9,325 bases of DNA, taken from the NCBI GenBank assembly GCA_902806215.1, contig CADCVT010000128.1, forward strand, positions 1 to 9,325, read 5' to 3'. The number at the start of each line of letters is the position of its first letter. The stretch's first letter is position 1. The position numbers and the translations under genes were made by a program. Shown here one piece after another: positions 1 through 6,834 of the stretch. The notes beneath the pieces were generated by a model. It searched no databases, was not told the DNA's origin, and worked only from the letters and a program-made list of their open reading frames with translations. Origin of the DNA: an uncultured Solirubrobacteraceae bacterium (GTDB taxonomy: Bacteria > Actinomycetota > Thermoleophilia > Solirubrobacterales > Solirubrobacteraceae).

Positions 1-296
1 AAGCCGGCCGCCTGCGGCGCGAGGCACAGCACGTTCGAGCGCCGGTCCTTCGGGTTCGGCCGACGCTCGACGAGGCCCAGGCGCTCCAGGCGGTCCGCCA
101 GCGCGGTGACCGACCCCGAGGTGAGCTGGAGGCGCTCGGCGAGCTGGCCGGGCGTGAGGCCGCCGCTGAACTCGAGCAGCTCGAGGGCGTGCAGGTCGGC
201 GGGCGAGATGCCGAGCCGACGTGCCACCGCGTGGTCGAACCGGCTGTTCTCGATGCCCCACGCGCGGCATGCACGGCTGAGTTCATCTATGGACAC
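1..296 (-). CDS. MarR-family transcriptional regulator (C-terminus cut by window edge)
   Basis: This is a winged-helix DNA-binding repressor of the MarR family, probably controlling the divergent exporter at 357. About 98 residues are visible and the rest lies left of position 1. Translation from the GTG at 296 gives a short N-terminal helix (AWGIENSRFDHAV), then LHALELLEF, the helix-turn-helix TPGQLAERLQLTSGSVTALADRL (helix 3 about residues 57-70), and the wing with the family signature PNPKDRRS (about 80-87). The GTG at 296 is the best start because the frame upstream has no better start codon before running into the exporter gene; a weak AAGAA precedes it. Members usually act as dimers of about 140-150 residues that release DNA on binding small phenolic or lipophilic molecules. 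The ligand cannot be told from the sequence. Family call firm; target inferred from the divergent layout. Confidence 0.85.
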   Translation of the reverse strand, partial: MSIDELSRACRAWGIENSRFDHAVARRLGISPADLHALELLEFSGGLTPGQLAERLQLTSGSVTALADRLERLGLVERRPNPKDRRSNVLCLAPQAAG

Positions 297-309
297 AAAT
301 TCTTCACGA

Positions 310-322
310 TCAAGTGTCTTGA
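310..322. promoter_or_regulatory. Candidate MarR operator (inverted repeat)
   Basis: TCAAG-TGT-CTTGA is a perfect 5-bp inverted repeat with a 3-bp spacer. Its right arm overlaps the exporter -35 hexamer (319-324), and it lies just downstream of the likely start of the regulator transcript. A second, shorter repeat, TCTTG-ACAGA-CAAGA (317-331), overlaps it. A dimeric repressor here could shut off both promoters, as is usual for divergent MarR/efflux pairs. The repeat is seen directly; its recognition by the adjacent regulator is inferred. Confidence 0.5.
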
Positions 323-347
323 CAGACAAGAGAACTATAGATAGATG
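319..347 (+). promoter_or_regulatory. Putative sigma70-type promoter for the MMPL exporter
   Basis: A consensus TTGACA (319-324) is followed after 17 bp by TAGATG (342-347), a moderate -10 box. Transcription would begin near 354, only about 3 bases before the ATG at 357. No Shine-Dalgarno sequence is visible upstream of that ATG, so the mRNA may be leaderless, which is common in Actinobacteria. The stretch 297-356 is clearly AT-richer than the coding DNA around it. Confidence 0.5.
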
Positions 348-363
348 TAGTCCCGTATGGCAA
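334..363 (-). promoter_or_regulatory. Putative promoter for the MarR regulator
   Basis: On the minus strand TTGCCA (358-363) and TATAGT (334-339) are separated by 18 bp, giving a start near 327 and a leader of about 30 bases before the GTG at 296. The -35 box sits over the first codons of the exporter, so the two promoters face each other and overlap. The -10 box is good, the -35 box moderate. Confidence 0.4.
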
Positions 364-2570
364 ACGTGTTCTCGTTCTCCTCAGGCCCCCGCGCGAAGTG
401 GGTCGTCTTCTTCGTCTGGATCGTGGCGGTCATCGGCTGCAACGTCGCCGGTCTCCCCGAGAAGTTCACCGACGCCGAGGAGAACGAGTCGAGCTCGTTC
501 CTGCCGGCCGACGCCGAGTCGACGAAGGCGCTCGCCATCACGGAGGAGCTCAACGACGGCGACGTCGCGCCCACGGTGATCGTCTACCGCCGCGGCGGCG
601 GCCTGACGCCGGCCGACCGGTCGAAGATCGAGGAGGACACGGGCAAGCTCAACGAGCTCACGAAGGAGTACGAGAACACGACCCCGTTCGGCGAGCCCAC
701 GGTCTCGCGCGACGGGACGACCGCGCTCGTGCAGAACCAGATCAAGGGGACCGGCGAGGCGCCGGACATCCTCGACCCGATCGACGACTACCGCGAGGCG
801 GTGAGCGACCCTGGGGGTGGCCTCGAGGTCAAGGTCGCGGGACCCTCGGGCATCTCCGCCGACGCGATCAAGGTCTTCGAGAACATCAACTGGACGCTGC
901 TGGGCGCGGCGTTCCTGCTGGTGATCTTCCTGCTCATCGTCATCTACCGCAGCCCGGTGTTCTGGTTCTTCCCGTTCCTCGCTGTGGTCGGGGCGGTGAT
1001 CTCGGCGCGCGGGGTCGGGTATGGGCTCGCCGAGGCCGGCGTCACCGTCAACGGGCAGTCGTCGGCGATCCTGTCGATCCTCGTCATCGGCGCCGGCACC
1101 GACTACGCGCTGCTGCTGGTCGCCCGGTACCGCGAGGAGCTTCGCCGCACGCAGGACAAGCACGTGGCGATGGCCGAGGCGCTGCGCCGCGCCGGCCCGG
1201 CGATCTTCGCCTCCGGCCTGACCGTGATGACGGGGCTGCTCGTGCTGACGCTGGCGGACGTCAACGGCACGGCCGGTCTCGGACCGATCGGCGCCATGGG
1301 CGTCGGCGTCGCGCTGCTCGTGATGCTGACGTTCCTGCCGGCGCTGCTGACGATCGTCGGCCGCAAGCCCTTCTACCCGTTCATCCCGTACGGCCCGGAG
1401 ACGCCGGCCGAGCAGCGCAAGGTGTCGTCGTTCGGCCCGATCGGCCGGCTCCAGGTGCGTGACCGCGGCCGCGAGGTCGACGAGACGCACGGCTTCTGGC
1501 GCCGGGTCGGCGACCGCGTCGCGCGGCACCCGCACCGCACCGCGCTGATCTCGGCCGGCGTCCTCGGCGTCATGTGCCTCGGGCTGCTCAACTACTCCAA
1601 CGGCCTGACCCAGGGCAACTCGTTCCGCGACGAGGTCGAGTCGATCCAGGGGCAGGACCTCATCGCCGAGGCGTTCCCGCAGGGCCAGTCGGCGCCGACC
1701 GACATCGTCGTGCGCGACCCGTCGAAGGTCGCCGAGGTGGCGCGGGCGGCCGCGTCGGTCGAGGGCGTGGCCGAGGTCCCGCCACGTCCGGCGCAGCAGG
1801 GCGAGGCGGGCGTGCAGCTCCTTGCGTTCCTCGAGTTCCCGCCCTACACGACGCAGGCGTTCGAGGTGGTCGAGCCGCTGCGCGAGGCGGTGCGCCGCGT
1901 CGACCCGGGCGCGCTCGTCGGCGGGCCGACGGCGATCGAGAGCGACCTGCGCGACGCGTCCGCGCGCGACACGCGCCTGCTCATCCCGCTGACGCTCGCG
2001 ATCGTCTTCCTGATCCTCGTCGTGCTGCTGCGCTCGCTCATCGCGCCGGTGGTGCTGATCGCCACCGTCGTGCTGTCGTTCCTCGCGTCGCTGGGCGTGG
2101 GCGCGGTCGTGTTCGACGTGATCTTCGGGTTCCCAGGCGCATCGCCGGAGATCCCGCTCTTCGCGTTCATCTTCCTCGTCGCGCTCGGCGTCGACTACAA
2201 CATCTTCCTCATGACGCGCGTCCGCGAGGAGGCGCTCAAGCACGGGACGCGCGACGGGATGCTGCGCGGACTCGCCGTGACCGGCGGCGTCATCACCGCG
2301 GCGGGCATCGTGCTCGCGGGCACGTTCGCGGTCCTCGGGGTGCTGCCGCTCGTCTTCCTGACCGAGATCGGCTTCGTCGTCGGCTTCGGCGTGCTGCTCG
2401 ACACGTTCATCGTGCGGTCGGTGCTCGTCCCGGCGATCACGTTCGAGCTCGGCCCGAAGATCTGGTGGCCGTCGTCGCTTGCGTCCTCGCTGCACAACCG
2501 CAAGCGGCCGCCAGCGCCGCCCACCGCCCCGCCCAGCGGTCCGCGCGAGCCCGAGCCGGCGCTGGACTGA
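357..2570 (+). CDS. MMPL-family (RND superfamily) transporter
   Basis: This 737-residue inner-membrane exporter belongs to the MMPL branch of the RND superfamily, proton-driven pumps for lipids, lipid-linked compounds or drugs. It has the expected duplicated layout: one helix at about 14-33, an extracytoplasmic domain at about 34-178, five helices at about 179-335, a cytoplasmic linker, helix 7 at about 395-412, a second extracytoplasmic domain, and five helices at about 540-700. Both halves carry the Asp-Tyr pair associated with proton relay: GTDYALLL (D249-Y250) and GVDYNIFL (D613-Y614). The C-terminus is a short Pro-rich cytoplasmic tail. Length is typical for actinobacterial single-gene MMPL pumps and no break is visible. 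Transcription diverges from a MarR regulator, which suggests inducible efflux. The substrate is unknown; no lipid-synthesis gene lies nearby to support a lipid cargo. Confidence 0.92.
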   Translation: MANVFSFSSGPRAKWVVFFVWIVAVIGCNVAGLPEKFTDAEENESSSFLPADAESTKALAITEELNDGDVAPTVIVYRRGGGLTPADRSKIEEDTGKLNELTKEYENTTPFGEPTVSRDGTTALVQNQIKGTGEAPDILDPIDDYREAVSDPGGGLEVKVAGPSGISADAIKVFENINWTLLGAAFLLVIFLLIVIYRSPVFWFFPFLAVVGAVISARGVGYGLAEAGVTVNGQSSAILSILVIGAGTDYALLLVARYREELRRTQDKHVAMAEALRRAGPAIFASGLTVMTGLLVLTLADVNGTAGLGPIGAMGVGVALLVMLTFLPALLTIVGRKPFYPFIPYGPETPAEQRKVSSFGPIGRLQVRDRGREVDETHGFWRRVGDRVARHPHRTALISAGVLGVMCLGLLNYSNGLTQGNSFRDEVESIQGQDLIAEAFPQGQSAPTDIVVRDPSKVAEVARAAASVEGVAEVPPRPAQQGEAGVQLLAFLEFPPYTTQAFEVVEPLREAVRRVDPGALVGGPTAIESDLRDASARDTRLLIPLTLAIVFLILVVLLRSLIAPVVLIATVVLSFLASLGVGAVVFDVIFGFPGASPEIPLFAFIFLVALGVDYNIFLMTRVREEALKHGTRDGMLRGLAVTGGVITAAGIVLAGTFAVLGVLPLVFLTEIGFVVGFGVLLDTFIVRSVLVPAITFELGPKIWWPSSLASSLHNRKRPPAPPTAPPSGPREPEPALD

Positions 2571-2588
2571 GCGTGCCCGGGGCCGACG

Positions 2589-3869
2589 CTATCGGTCCTT
2601 GCGGAGCCCGCGCCTGCGCCGGCTCTTGACCTCGTCGGTCTCGAGGTAGGCGAGCACGTCGTCGAAGCGGCCGGACTCGTTGGCGAACTCGACGTAGTTG
2701 CGCGCCGTCGAGAGCCAGTCGAGCGTCGTCGGCGTGAGGCCTTCGAGCGCCCGCTGCATGTGCTCGCTCGTGATCGGGACGTCGCCGCCGCGGGCGAGGG
2801 TCTCGTCGATCGCCAGGTCGATCGCCCGCTCGACCCAGTGGGTCACGTCAGCGCCGCTGAAGAGCGCGGCGCGCGTCGCCAGGGCGGCGAGGTCGAGCTC
2901 AGCGGTCGGCGGGTCGGCGAGCCGCTGCTCGAGGATCCGCTCGCGCGCGGCGAGGTCCGGCGGCGGGACGAACACCATCCGGTCGAAGCGGCCCGGGCGC
3001 TTGGGCGCGTCGTCGACGTCCCACGGCGCGTTCGTCGCCGCGAGGACGAGCACGTCGCTGTTGTCGGCGCCGATCGCGTCGAGCTCCTGCAGCAGCTGGT
3101 CGACGAGCGCGCGGGCGCCGCTGCCCTGCTGCTTGCGGCGCGCGTAGGCGATCGCGTCGAGCTCGTCGAGGAAGAGCACGCACGGCGCGCTGGCCCGCGC
3201 GGACTCGAACGCGGCGTGGAGGTTCGCCTCGCTGACGCCGATGTACGGGTCGAGCACCTCCTCGATCCGCACGTTGAGGAACGGCAGGCCGCACTCGCCC
3301 GCCGTCGCCCGCGCGAGCAGCGTCTTGCCGCAGCCGGGCGGCCCGTAGAGCAGCACGCCGCCGCCGCTGCGCCGGCCGTAGCGCTCGTAGAGGTCGGGCC
3401 GCTGGAACGGCAGGATGATCGTGCGGTGGATCGCCTGCTTGACGTCCGTCAGGCCGCCGACGTCGCCGAACGTGGCCTGGTCGGACGGCGGGATCGGCTT
3501 CGGCCCGAAGCGGTCGTCGCCCTCGATGTCGGGGTCGACGCTGAGCTGCTTGATGCCGTCGTCGGTCAGCGCGTCCTCGAGGTCGCGCAGCAGCGCCGCG
3601 ACGCCCTCGGGGATCCCGCGCCGGCGGGCGGCGTCGACGCAGCGCGCGGCGAGCTGCAGCCGCCCGTGCCGCAGCGCGAGCTGACCCGTCGGGATCAGCT
3701 CGGCGTCGGGCAGCGCGCCCGCGTCGGCGAGCATCGCGAGGTGGTCGAGCGCCTCGAGCTCCTCCCCCGCGCCGCGCAGCGCCTCGGCCAGCACGAGCCG
3801 CAGCCCGTGGTTGTCGGGCGACAGCTCGATCGCCGCCCGCAGGCCCTCCAGCCGCTGCTCCTCGCTCAC
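2589..3869 (-). CDS. AAA+ ATPase with N-terminal TPR-like region
   Basis: The protein has 426 residues and one AAA+ module of the Cdc48/Vps4/FtsH-like classical clade. Residues 1 to about 110 are helical TPR-like repeats. The ATPase begins with FGDVGGL (134-140), then Walker A GPPGCGKT (176-183), a pore loop Y209-I-G followed by VSEAN, Walker B VLFLDE (231-236), sensor-1 AATN (277-280) and the arginine-finger segment RPGRFDR (291-297). The helical lid and a basic tail (KSRRRRGLRKDR) follow. All catalytic residues are intact, so it is probably an active hexameric unfoldase or remodeller; no protease domain or membrane helix is present. I chose the GTG at 3869 because GAGAGGGG lies just upstream and it overlaps the previous stop as GTGA; a longer frame from 3929 would run through the preceding gene. 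It is likely coupled to the TPR membrane protein, a natural adaptor. Substrate unknown. Confidence 0.88.
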   Translation of the reverse strand: MSEEQRLEGLRAAIELSPDNHGLRLVLAEALRGAGEELEALDHLAMLADAGALPDAELIPTGQLALRHGRLQLAARCVDAARRRGIPEGVAALLRDLEDALTDDGIKQLSVDPDIEGDDRFGPKPIPPSDQATFGDVGGLTDVKQAIHRTIILPFQRPDLYERYGRRSGGGVLLYGPPGCGKTLLARATAGECGLPFLNVRIEEVLDPYIGVSEANLHAAFESARASAPCVLFLDELDAIAYARRKQQGSGARALVDQLLQELDAIGADNSDVLVLAATNAPWDVDDAPKRPGRFDRMVFVPPPDLAARERILEQRLADPPTAELDLAALATRAALFSGADVTHWVERAIDLAIDETLARGGDVPITSEHMQRALEGLTPTTLDWLSTARNYVEFANESGRFDDVLAYLETDEVKSRRRRGLRKDR

Positions 3870-4738
3870 CAGGATCCCCTCTCGACCTTGCGCTTGATGA
3901 CCGCTCCGGCGATCCAGCTGTAGACGCACAGCCCGATCCAGACGAACGCGGCGATGTTCGACGCGCCCTCGGCGCCCAGCGCCTGCAGCCCGAAGATGAT
4001 CGCGATCGCCGCCACCCAGGTCGGGCCCACCCCGAAGCGCTCGAACGGCAGCAGCGGCCAGACGAGCGGATGCGTCATGACCTTCGCCTGCTGCGCGGCG
4101 AGCATCGCGTGATCGTCGGCGGGGTCATTGCGCACGACGGTCCCGAAGCGCTCGAGCGCGCGGCGCGGCCGGACGTCCTCGAGGTCGAGCGCGCCGAGCA
4201 TCATCTGCCCCTGCGGATCGTCGGCGTCGCGGCTGAGGAGCTCCTGCGCGAGCTCGCGCGCCTCGCGATTGCGGTAGCGCATGAACGCGAGCAGCTGCTG
4301 GGTGCGCAGGACGATGAGCTCGTCGGGGCCCGCCCGCTCGGCGAGCTCGATCACCTGCTCGGCCTTGTCGAGCTGGACGCCGCGCATGAGCACGCGGGCG
4401 TACTGGCAGAGCAGGTCGGGGCTGTCGGGCTCGAGCCGCAGCGCGGCGAGCACGGCCTGCTCGGCCTGGGCGAGCCGGTCCTGACCTGCCTCCGCGGCGC
4501 ACAGCAGCGACAGCAGCTCGACGTCGTCGGCCCACTTGCCGAGCGCGTCCTGCGCGAGGCCGGCCGCCGCCTCGAACTCCTCGAGGTCGAGCAGCGCGTG
4601 GGTGCGGATGTACCAGACGACGGGATCGTCGAGGTCGTCTCCGGTCATCGAGCGCAGCGCTTCCAGCGCGCGCTGCGGCTGGTGCATCTCGAGGTAGCGC
4701 CAGGCGAGGGTGCGCGCCTGATCGCCTCCGATGGTCAC
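3866..4738 (-). CDS. TPR-repeat protein with two C-terminal transmembrane helices
   Basis: This 290-residue protein has about six tandem 34-residue TPR-like repeats over residues 5-210 (for example VVWYIRTHALLDLEEFEAAA and DLLCQYARVLMRGVQLDKAE), ending in the usual acidic/Pro turns. Two membrane helices follow at about 240-257 and 261-281, with a short basic tail (KRKVERGSW). The TPR solenoid is probably cytoplasmic, tethered to the inner membrane by the hairpin. TPRs bind partner proteins, so it may dock the adjacent TPR-bearing ATPase at the membrane. The start is the GTG at 4738: CGGAG lies 4-5 bases upstream and it overlaps the stop of the preceding gene as GTGA. Its own stop overlaps the ATPase start in the same way, a strong sign of coupled translation. 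I do not recognise a named family for the whole protein. Confidence 0.82.
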   Translation of the reverse strand: MTIGGDQARTLAWRYLEMHQPQRALEALRSMTGDDLDDPVVWYIRTHALLDLEEFEAAAGLAQDALGKWADDVELLSLLCAAEAGQDRLAQAEQAVLAALRLEPDSPDLLCQYARVLMRGVQLDKAEQVIELAERAGPDELIVLRTQQLLAFMRYRNREARELAQELLSRDADDPQGQMMLGALDLEDVRPRRALERFGTVVRNDPADDHAMLAAQQAKVMTHPLVWPLLPFERFGVGPTWVAAIAIIFGLQALGAEGASNIAAFVWIGLCVYSWIAGAVIKRKVERGSW

Positions 4739-5184
4739 GCGGCTCCGACAACTGCGGCAGTGAGGATGAGGCCTCCGATCACCGCGGCGATCCCTGGCCC
4801 CCACAGCGATTCGTACGCCTCGTCTTCGCTGAGGTCGTCGTTCGTGAAGGAGAAGTACGCGCGGTCGTAGGAGCGCATGAGCAGGTAGAAGGGACCCGCG
4901 GCGACGGCTCCCATGAGGCCGGCGAGCACGCGCCCCTCCCCCGGGGCGGCGAGGATCACGGCGATCGCCGCGAGCGTCGCCACGATGCCGACGGCGGCGA
5001 TGACGAGCTCCTTCGAGCGCGGCATCCGCAGGCGCCGCGCGTTGAGCAGCGCGATCACGGTGACCGCCACCGGGCCGCCGAGGATCGCGACGTAGATCTG
5101 CGAGCCCGTGCGCCATGGCCGGCTCCGTCCCTCGTACGTGCGCGGGACGTGATCCTGCAGCGTCGGCTGGAGCAGACCGCTCAC
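4735..5184 (-). CDS. Small four-helix membrane protein of unknown function
   Basis: This 149-residue protein has four predicted membrane helices, at about 29-49, 59-80, 85-103 and 127-148. A basic segment (NARRLRMPRSKE) lies between helices 1 and 2, and an acidic loop (NDDLSEDEAYESLWGP, about 115-130) between helices 3 and 4. The start is the GTG at 5184, with AGGA 7 bases upstream. The gene begins 19 bp after the glnA stop, and its own stop overlaps the start of the TPR protein as GTGA. I know no family for it. As the first gene of a membrane protein / TPR / AAA+ cassette it could be the membrane platform or the substrate of the ATPase; that is inference from position. The gene itself is well supported by its ribosome site, overlap and hydrophobic pattern. 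Confidence 0.78.
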   Translation of the reverse strand: MSGLLQPTLQDHVPRTYEGRSRPWRTGSQIYVAILGGPVAVTVIALLNARRLRMPRSKELVIAAVGIVATLAAIAVILAAPGEGRVLAGLMGAVAAGPFYLLMRSYDRAYFSFTNDDLSEDEAYESLWGPGIAAVIGGLILTAAVVGAA

Positions 5185-5203
5185 AGCCGTCCTGAATACC
5201 AGT

Positions 5204-6511
5204 TCAGAGGATCGGGAGGTAGCGGTCGAGCTCCCACGGCGTGACCTGCACGCGGTAGTCCTCCCACTCGTGCCGCTTGATCTCGACGAAGCGGTTGAAC
5301 ATGTGCTCGCCGAGGGTCCGCAGGACGAGCTCGGACTCGGCGGTGATCTCGATCGCCTCGCCGAGCGTCTCGGGCAGCTGCTCGATCCCGCGCCGGCGCC
5401 GGTCGTCAGGACTGAGGTGGTAGAGGTTCTTCTCCATCGGCTCGGGCAGCTCGTAGCCCTTCTCGATCCCCTCGAGCCCCGCCTGCAGCAGCGTCGCGAA
5501 CGTCAGGTACGGGTTGCACGCGGGATCGGGGCAGCGGAGCTCCATGTGGCCGGCGCCCGGCGGGACGCGCACGAGCGCGCTGCGGTTGCGCCGGCTCCAC
5601 GCGACGTAGACCGGTGCCTCGAAGCCCGGCACGAGCCGCTTGTAGGAGTTCACCCACTGGGCGAAGACCGCGCTGAGCTCGCGCGCGTGGCGCAGCTGGC
5701 CGGCGATGAAGCCGCGGCCGGTCGCGCTCAGGCCGTACGCGTCGTTGTCGTCGCGGAACGCGGGCTTGCCGTCCTTCGACAGCGACAGGTGCGTGTGCAT
5801 CCCGCTGCCGTTCTCGTTCTCGAGCGGCTTGGGCATGAACGTCGCGTGCCAGCCCGCGCTGATCGCGTACTCCTTGACGGTGATCCGGTAGGTCACGACG
5901 TCGTCGGCCATCTTCAGCGCGTTGGCCGCCTTCAGCGCGATCTCGTGCTGGCTCGGCGCGCCCTCGTGGTGGCTCGTGTTGACGGGGATGCCGAGCTGCT
6001 CGAGCGCCAGGACGGTCTCGCGGCGCACGTCGGTGCCGGCGTCGAGCGTCGTGAGGTCGAAGTAGCCGCCCTCGTCGAGCGGCTCGGTGCTGCGGCGGTC
6101 GCGGAAGAGGAAGTACTCGGGCTCGACGCCGACGTCGAAGCCGTCGAAGCCCATCGCGATCATGCGCTCGAGCGCCCGCCGGAGGACGTGCCGCGGGTCG
6201 CCCTCGTACGGGGTTCCCTCCGGCGTGAGGACGTCGCAGATGACGCGCGCGACGCCCTGCTCCTCCGGGCGCCACGGCAGGATCGCGAACGTCCGCGGGT
6301 CGGGCATCGCGATCATGTCGGACTCCTCGACCGGGTTGAACCCGGTGATCGAGGAGCCGTCGAAGCCGATGCCCTCCTCGAAGGCGCGCTCGAGGTGCTC
6401 GGTCCCGACGCTGAACGACTTGAGCTGACCCAGCACGTCCGTGAACCAGAGGCGGACGAACCTGATGTTGCGCTCCTCGACGAGAGCGAGAACCTCGGCA
6501 GCTGTGCTCAT
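5204..6511 (-). CDS. glnA: Glutamine synthetase, type I (short, GSI-alpha-like)
   Basis: It catalyses glutamate + NH3 + ATP to glutamine, the central step of ammonium assimilation, normally as a cytoplasmic dodecamer. The 435 residues carry the family landmarks: the DGSS latch (51-54), VGVEPEYFLF with metal ligands E130/E132, HHEGAPSQHE (181-190, E183/E190), NGSGMH (234-239), the flap GFEAP (E298) and RRNRSA (307-312). It lacks the roughly 25-residue insertion of GSI-beta enzymes and so resembles the Bacillus-type alpha form; NLYHL (362-366) keeps a Tyr near the position adenylylated in beta enzymes, but modification is unlikely. Oddities: P60 stands where B. subtilis GlnA has the feedback-control Arg62, and the loop before ELR is about 3 residues shorter, with H322 replacing the usual Arg of R-x-E-x-R. 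Starts at ATG 6511, 16 bp after hxlR; the downstream membrane/TPR/AAA+ genes follow after 19 bp. A GlnA paralog with altered regulation is possible. Confidence 0.93.
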   Translation of the reverse strand: MSTAAEVLALVEERNIRFVRLWFTDVLGQLKSFSVGTEHLERAFEEGIGFDGSSITGFNPVEESDMIAMPDPRTFAILPWRPEEQGVARVICDVLTPEGTPYEGDPRHVLRRALERMIAMGFDGFDVGVEPEYFLFRDRRSTEPLDEGGYFDLTTLDAGTDVRRETVLALEQLGIPVNTSHHEGAPSQHEIALKAANALKMADDVVTYRITVKEYAISAGWHATFMPKPLENENGSGMHTHLSLSKDGKPAFRDDNDAYGLSATGRGFIAGQLRHARELSAVFAQWVNSYKRLVPGFEAPVYVAWSRRNRSALVRVPPGAGHMELRCPDPACNPYLTFATLLQAGLEGIEKGYELPEPMEKNLYHLSPDDRRRRGIEQLPETLGEAIEITAESELVLRTLGEHMFNRFVEIKRHEWEDYRVQVTPWELDRYLPIL

Positions 6512-6527
6512 TGCGGCCTGAGACTAC

Positions 6528-6824
6528 TTAGGCAGTGAGCCAGCGCTGGCCCCAGGCCTGCAGCTGGGTGAGCGCGGGCTCGAGGTCGCGCCCCATCGGC
6601 GTCACGGCGTATGCGCCGTCGCGCTTCGTGACGAGTCCGCGCTCCTCGAGCTCCTTCAGGCGCTCGGTGAGCAGGCGGTCCGAGAGGTCGGGCACGGCCT
6701 GGGCGATCTCGTTGAACCGCAGCGGCCGGTCCTCGGAGAGGAGCACGGCGAGGATCGCGCCGGTCCAGCGGCGCCCGATCAGCTCGATGGCCTCGTGGTA
6801 GTGCGGGCAGCAGCCCGGGGTCAT
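6528..6824 (-). CDS. HxlR-family winged-helix regulator
   Basis: This is a 98-residue single-domain regulator of the HxlR type, usually a dimer that represses or activates genes in response to electrophiles or oxidants. The family order is visible: CCPHYHEAIELIGRRWTGAIL (5-25), then LRFNEIAQAVPDLSDRLLTERLKEL (35-59, containing the recognition helix), and the wing ERGLVTKRDGAYAVTPMGR (61-79). C6-P7 is the conserved N-terminal Cys-Pro, the position of the redox cysteine in YodB/HypR-type members; C5 is an extra cysteine beside it. ATG at 6824 lies 10 bp after the stop of the CMD-fold gene and has no strong ribosome site, which fits translation following on from that gene. The likely target is the 7410-7428 palindrome upstream of the pair. 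glnA follows only 16 bp downstream. Confidence 0.9.
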   Translation of the reverse strand: MTPGCCPHYHEAIELIGRRWTGAILAVLLSEDRPLRFNEIAQAVPDLSDRLLTERLKELEERGLVTKRDGAYAVTPMGRDLEPALTQLQAWGQRWLTA

Positions 6825-6834
6825 GGTGTGAACG

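Noticed and set aside
381..2495. A 704-codon open frame on the minus strand opposite the exporter
   Set aside because: Its product is an Arg/Asp/His-rich low-complexity string with no domain; it is a by-product of high-GC codon use in the real MMPL gene.
2760..3923. Long plus-strand frames opposite the ATPase, TPR, glnA and cytochrome genes (for example 2760-3923, 4070-4870, 5270-6538, 8241-9047)
   Set aside because: They mirror clear genes on the other strand, lack ribosome sites and domain patterns, and have the composition of shadow frames.
3870..3929. Longer N-terminus for the AAA+ ATPase starting at 3929
   Set aside because: It would overlap the preceding TPR gene by more than 60 bases, while GTG 3869 has a good ribosome site and a GTGA overlap.
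4739..5116. Extension of the TPR protein upstream to 5116
   Set aside because: The extra 126 residues are Arg/Pro/Ala-rich shadow sequence over the four-helix membrane protein gene; GTG 4738 is preceded by CGGAG.
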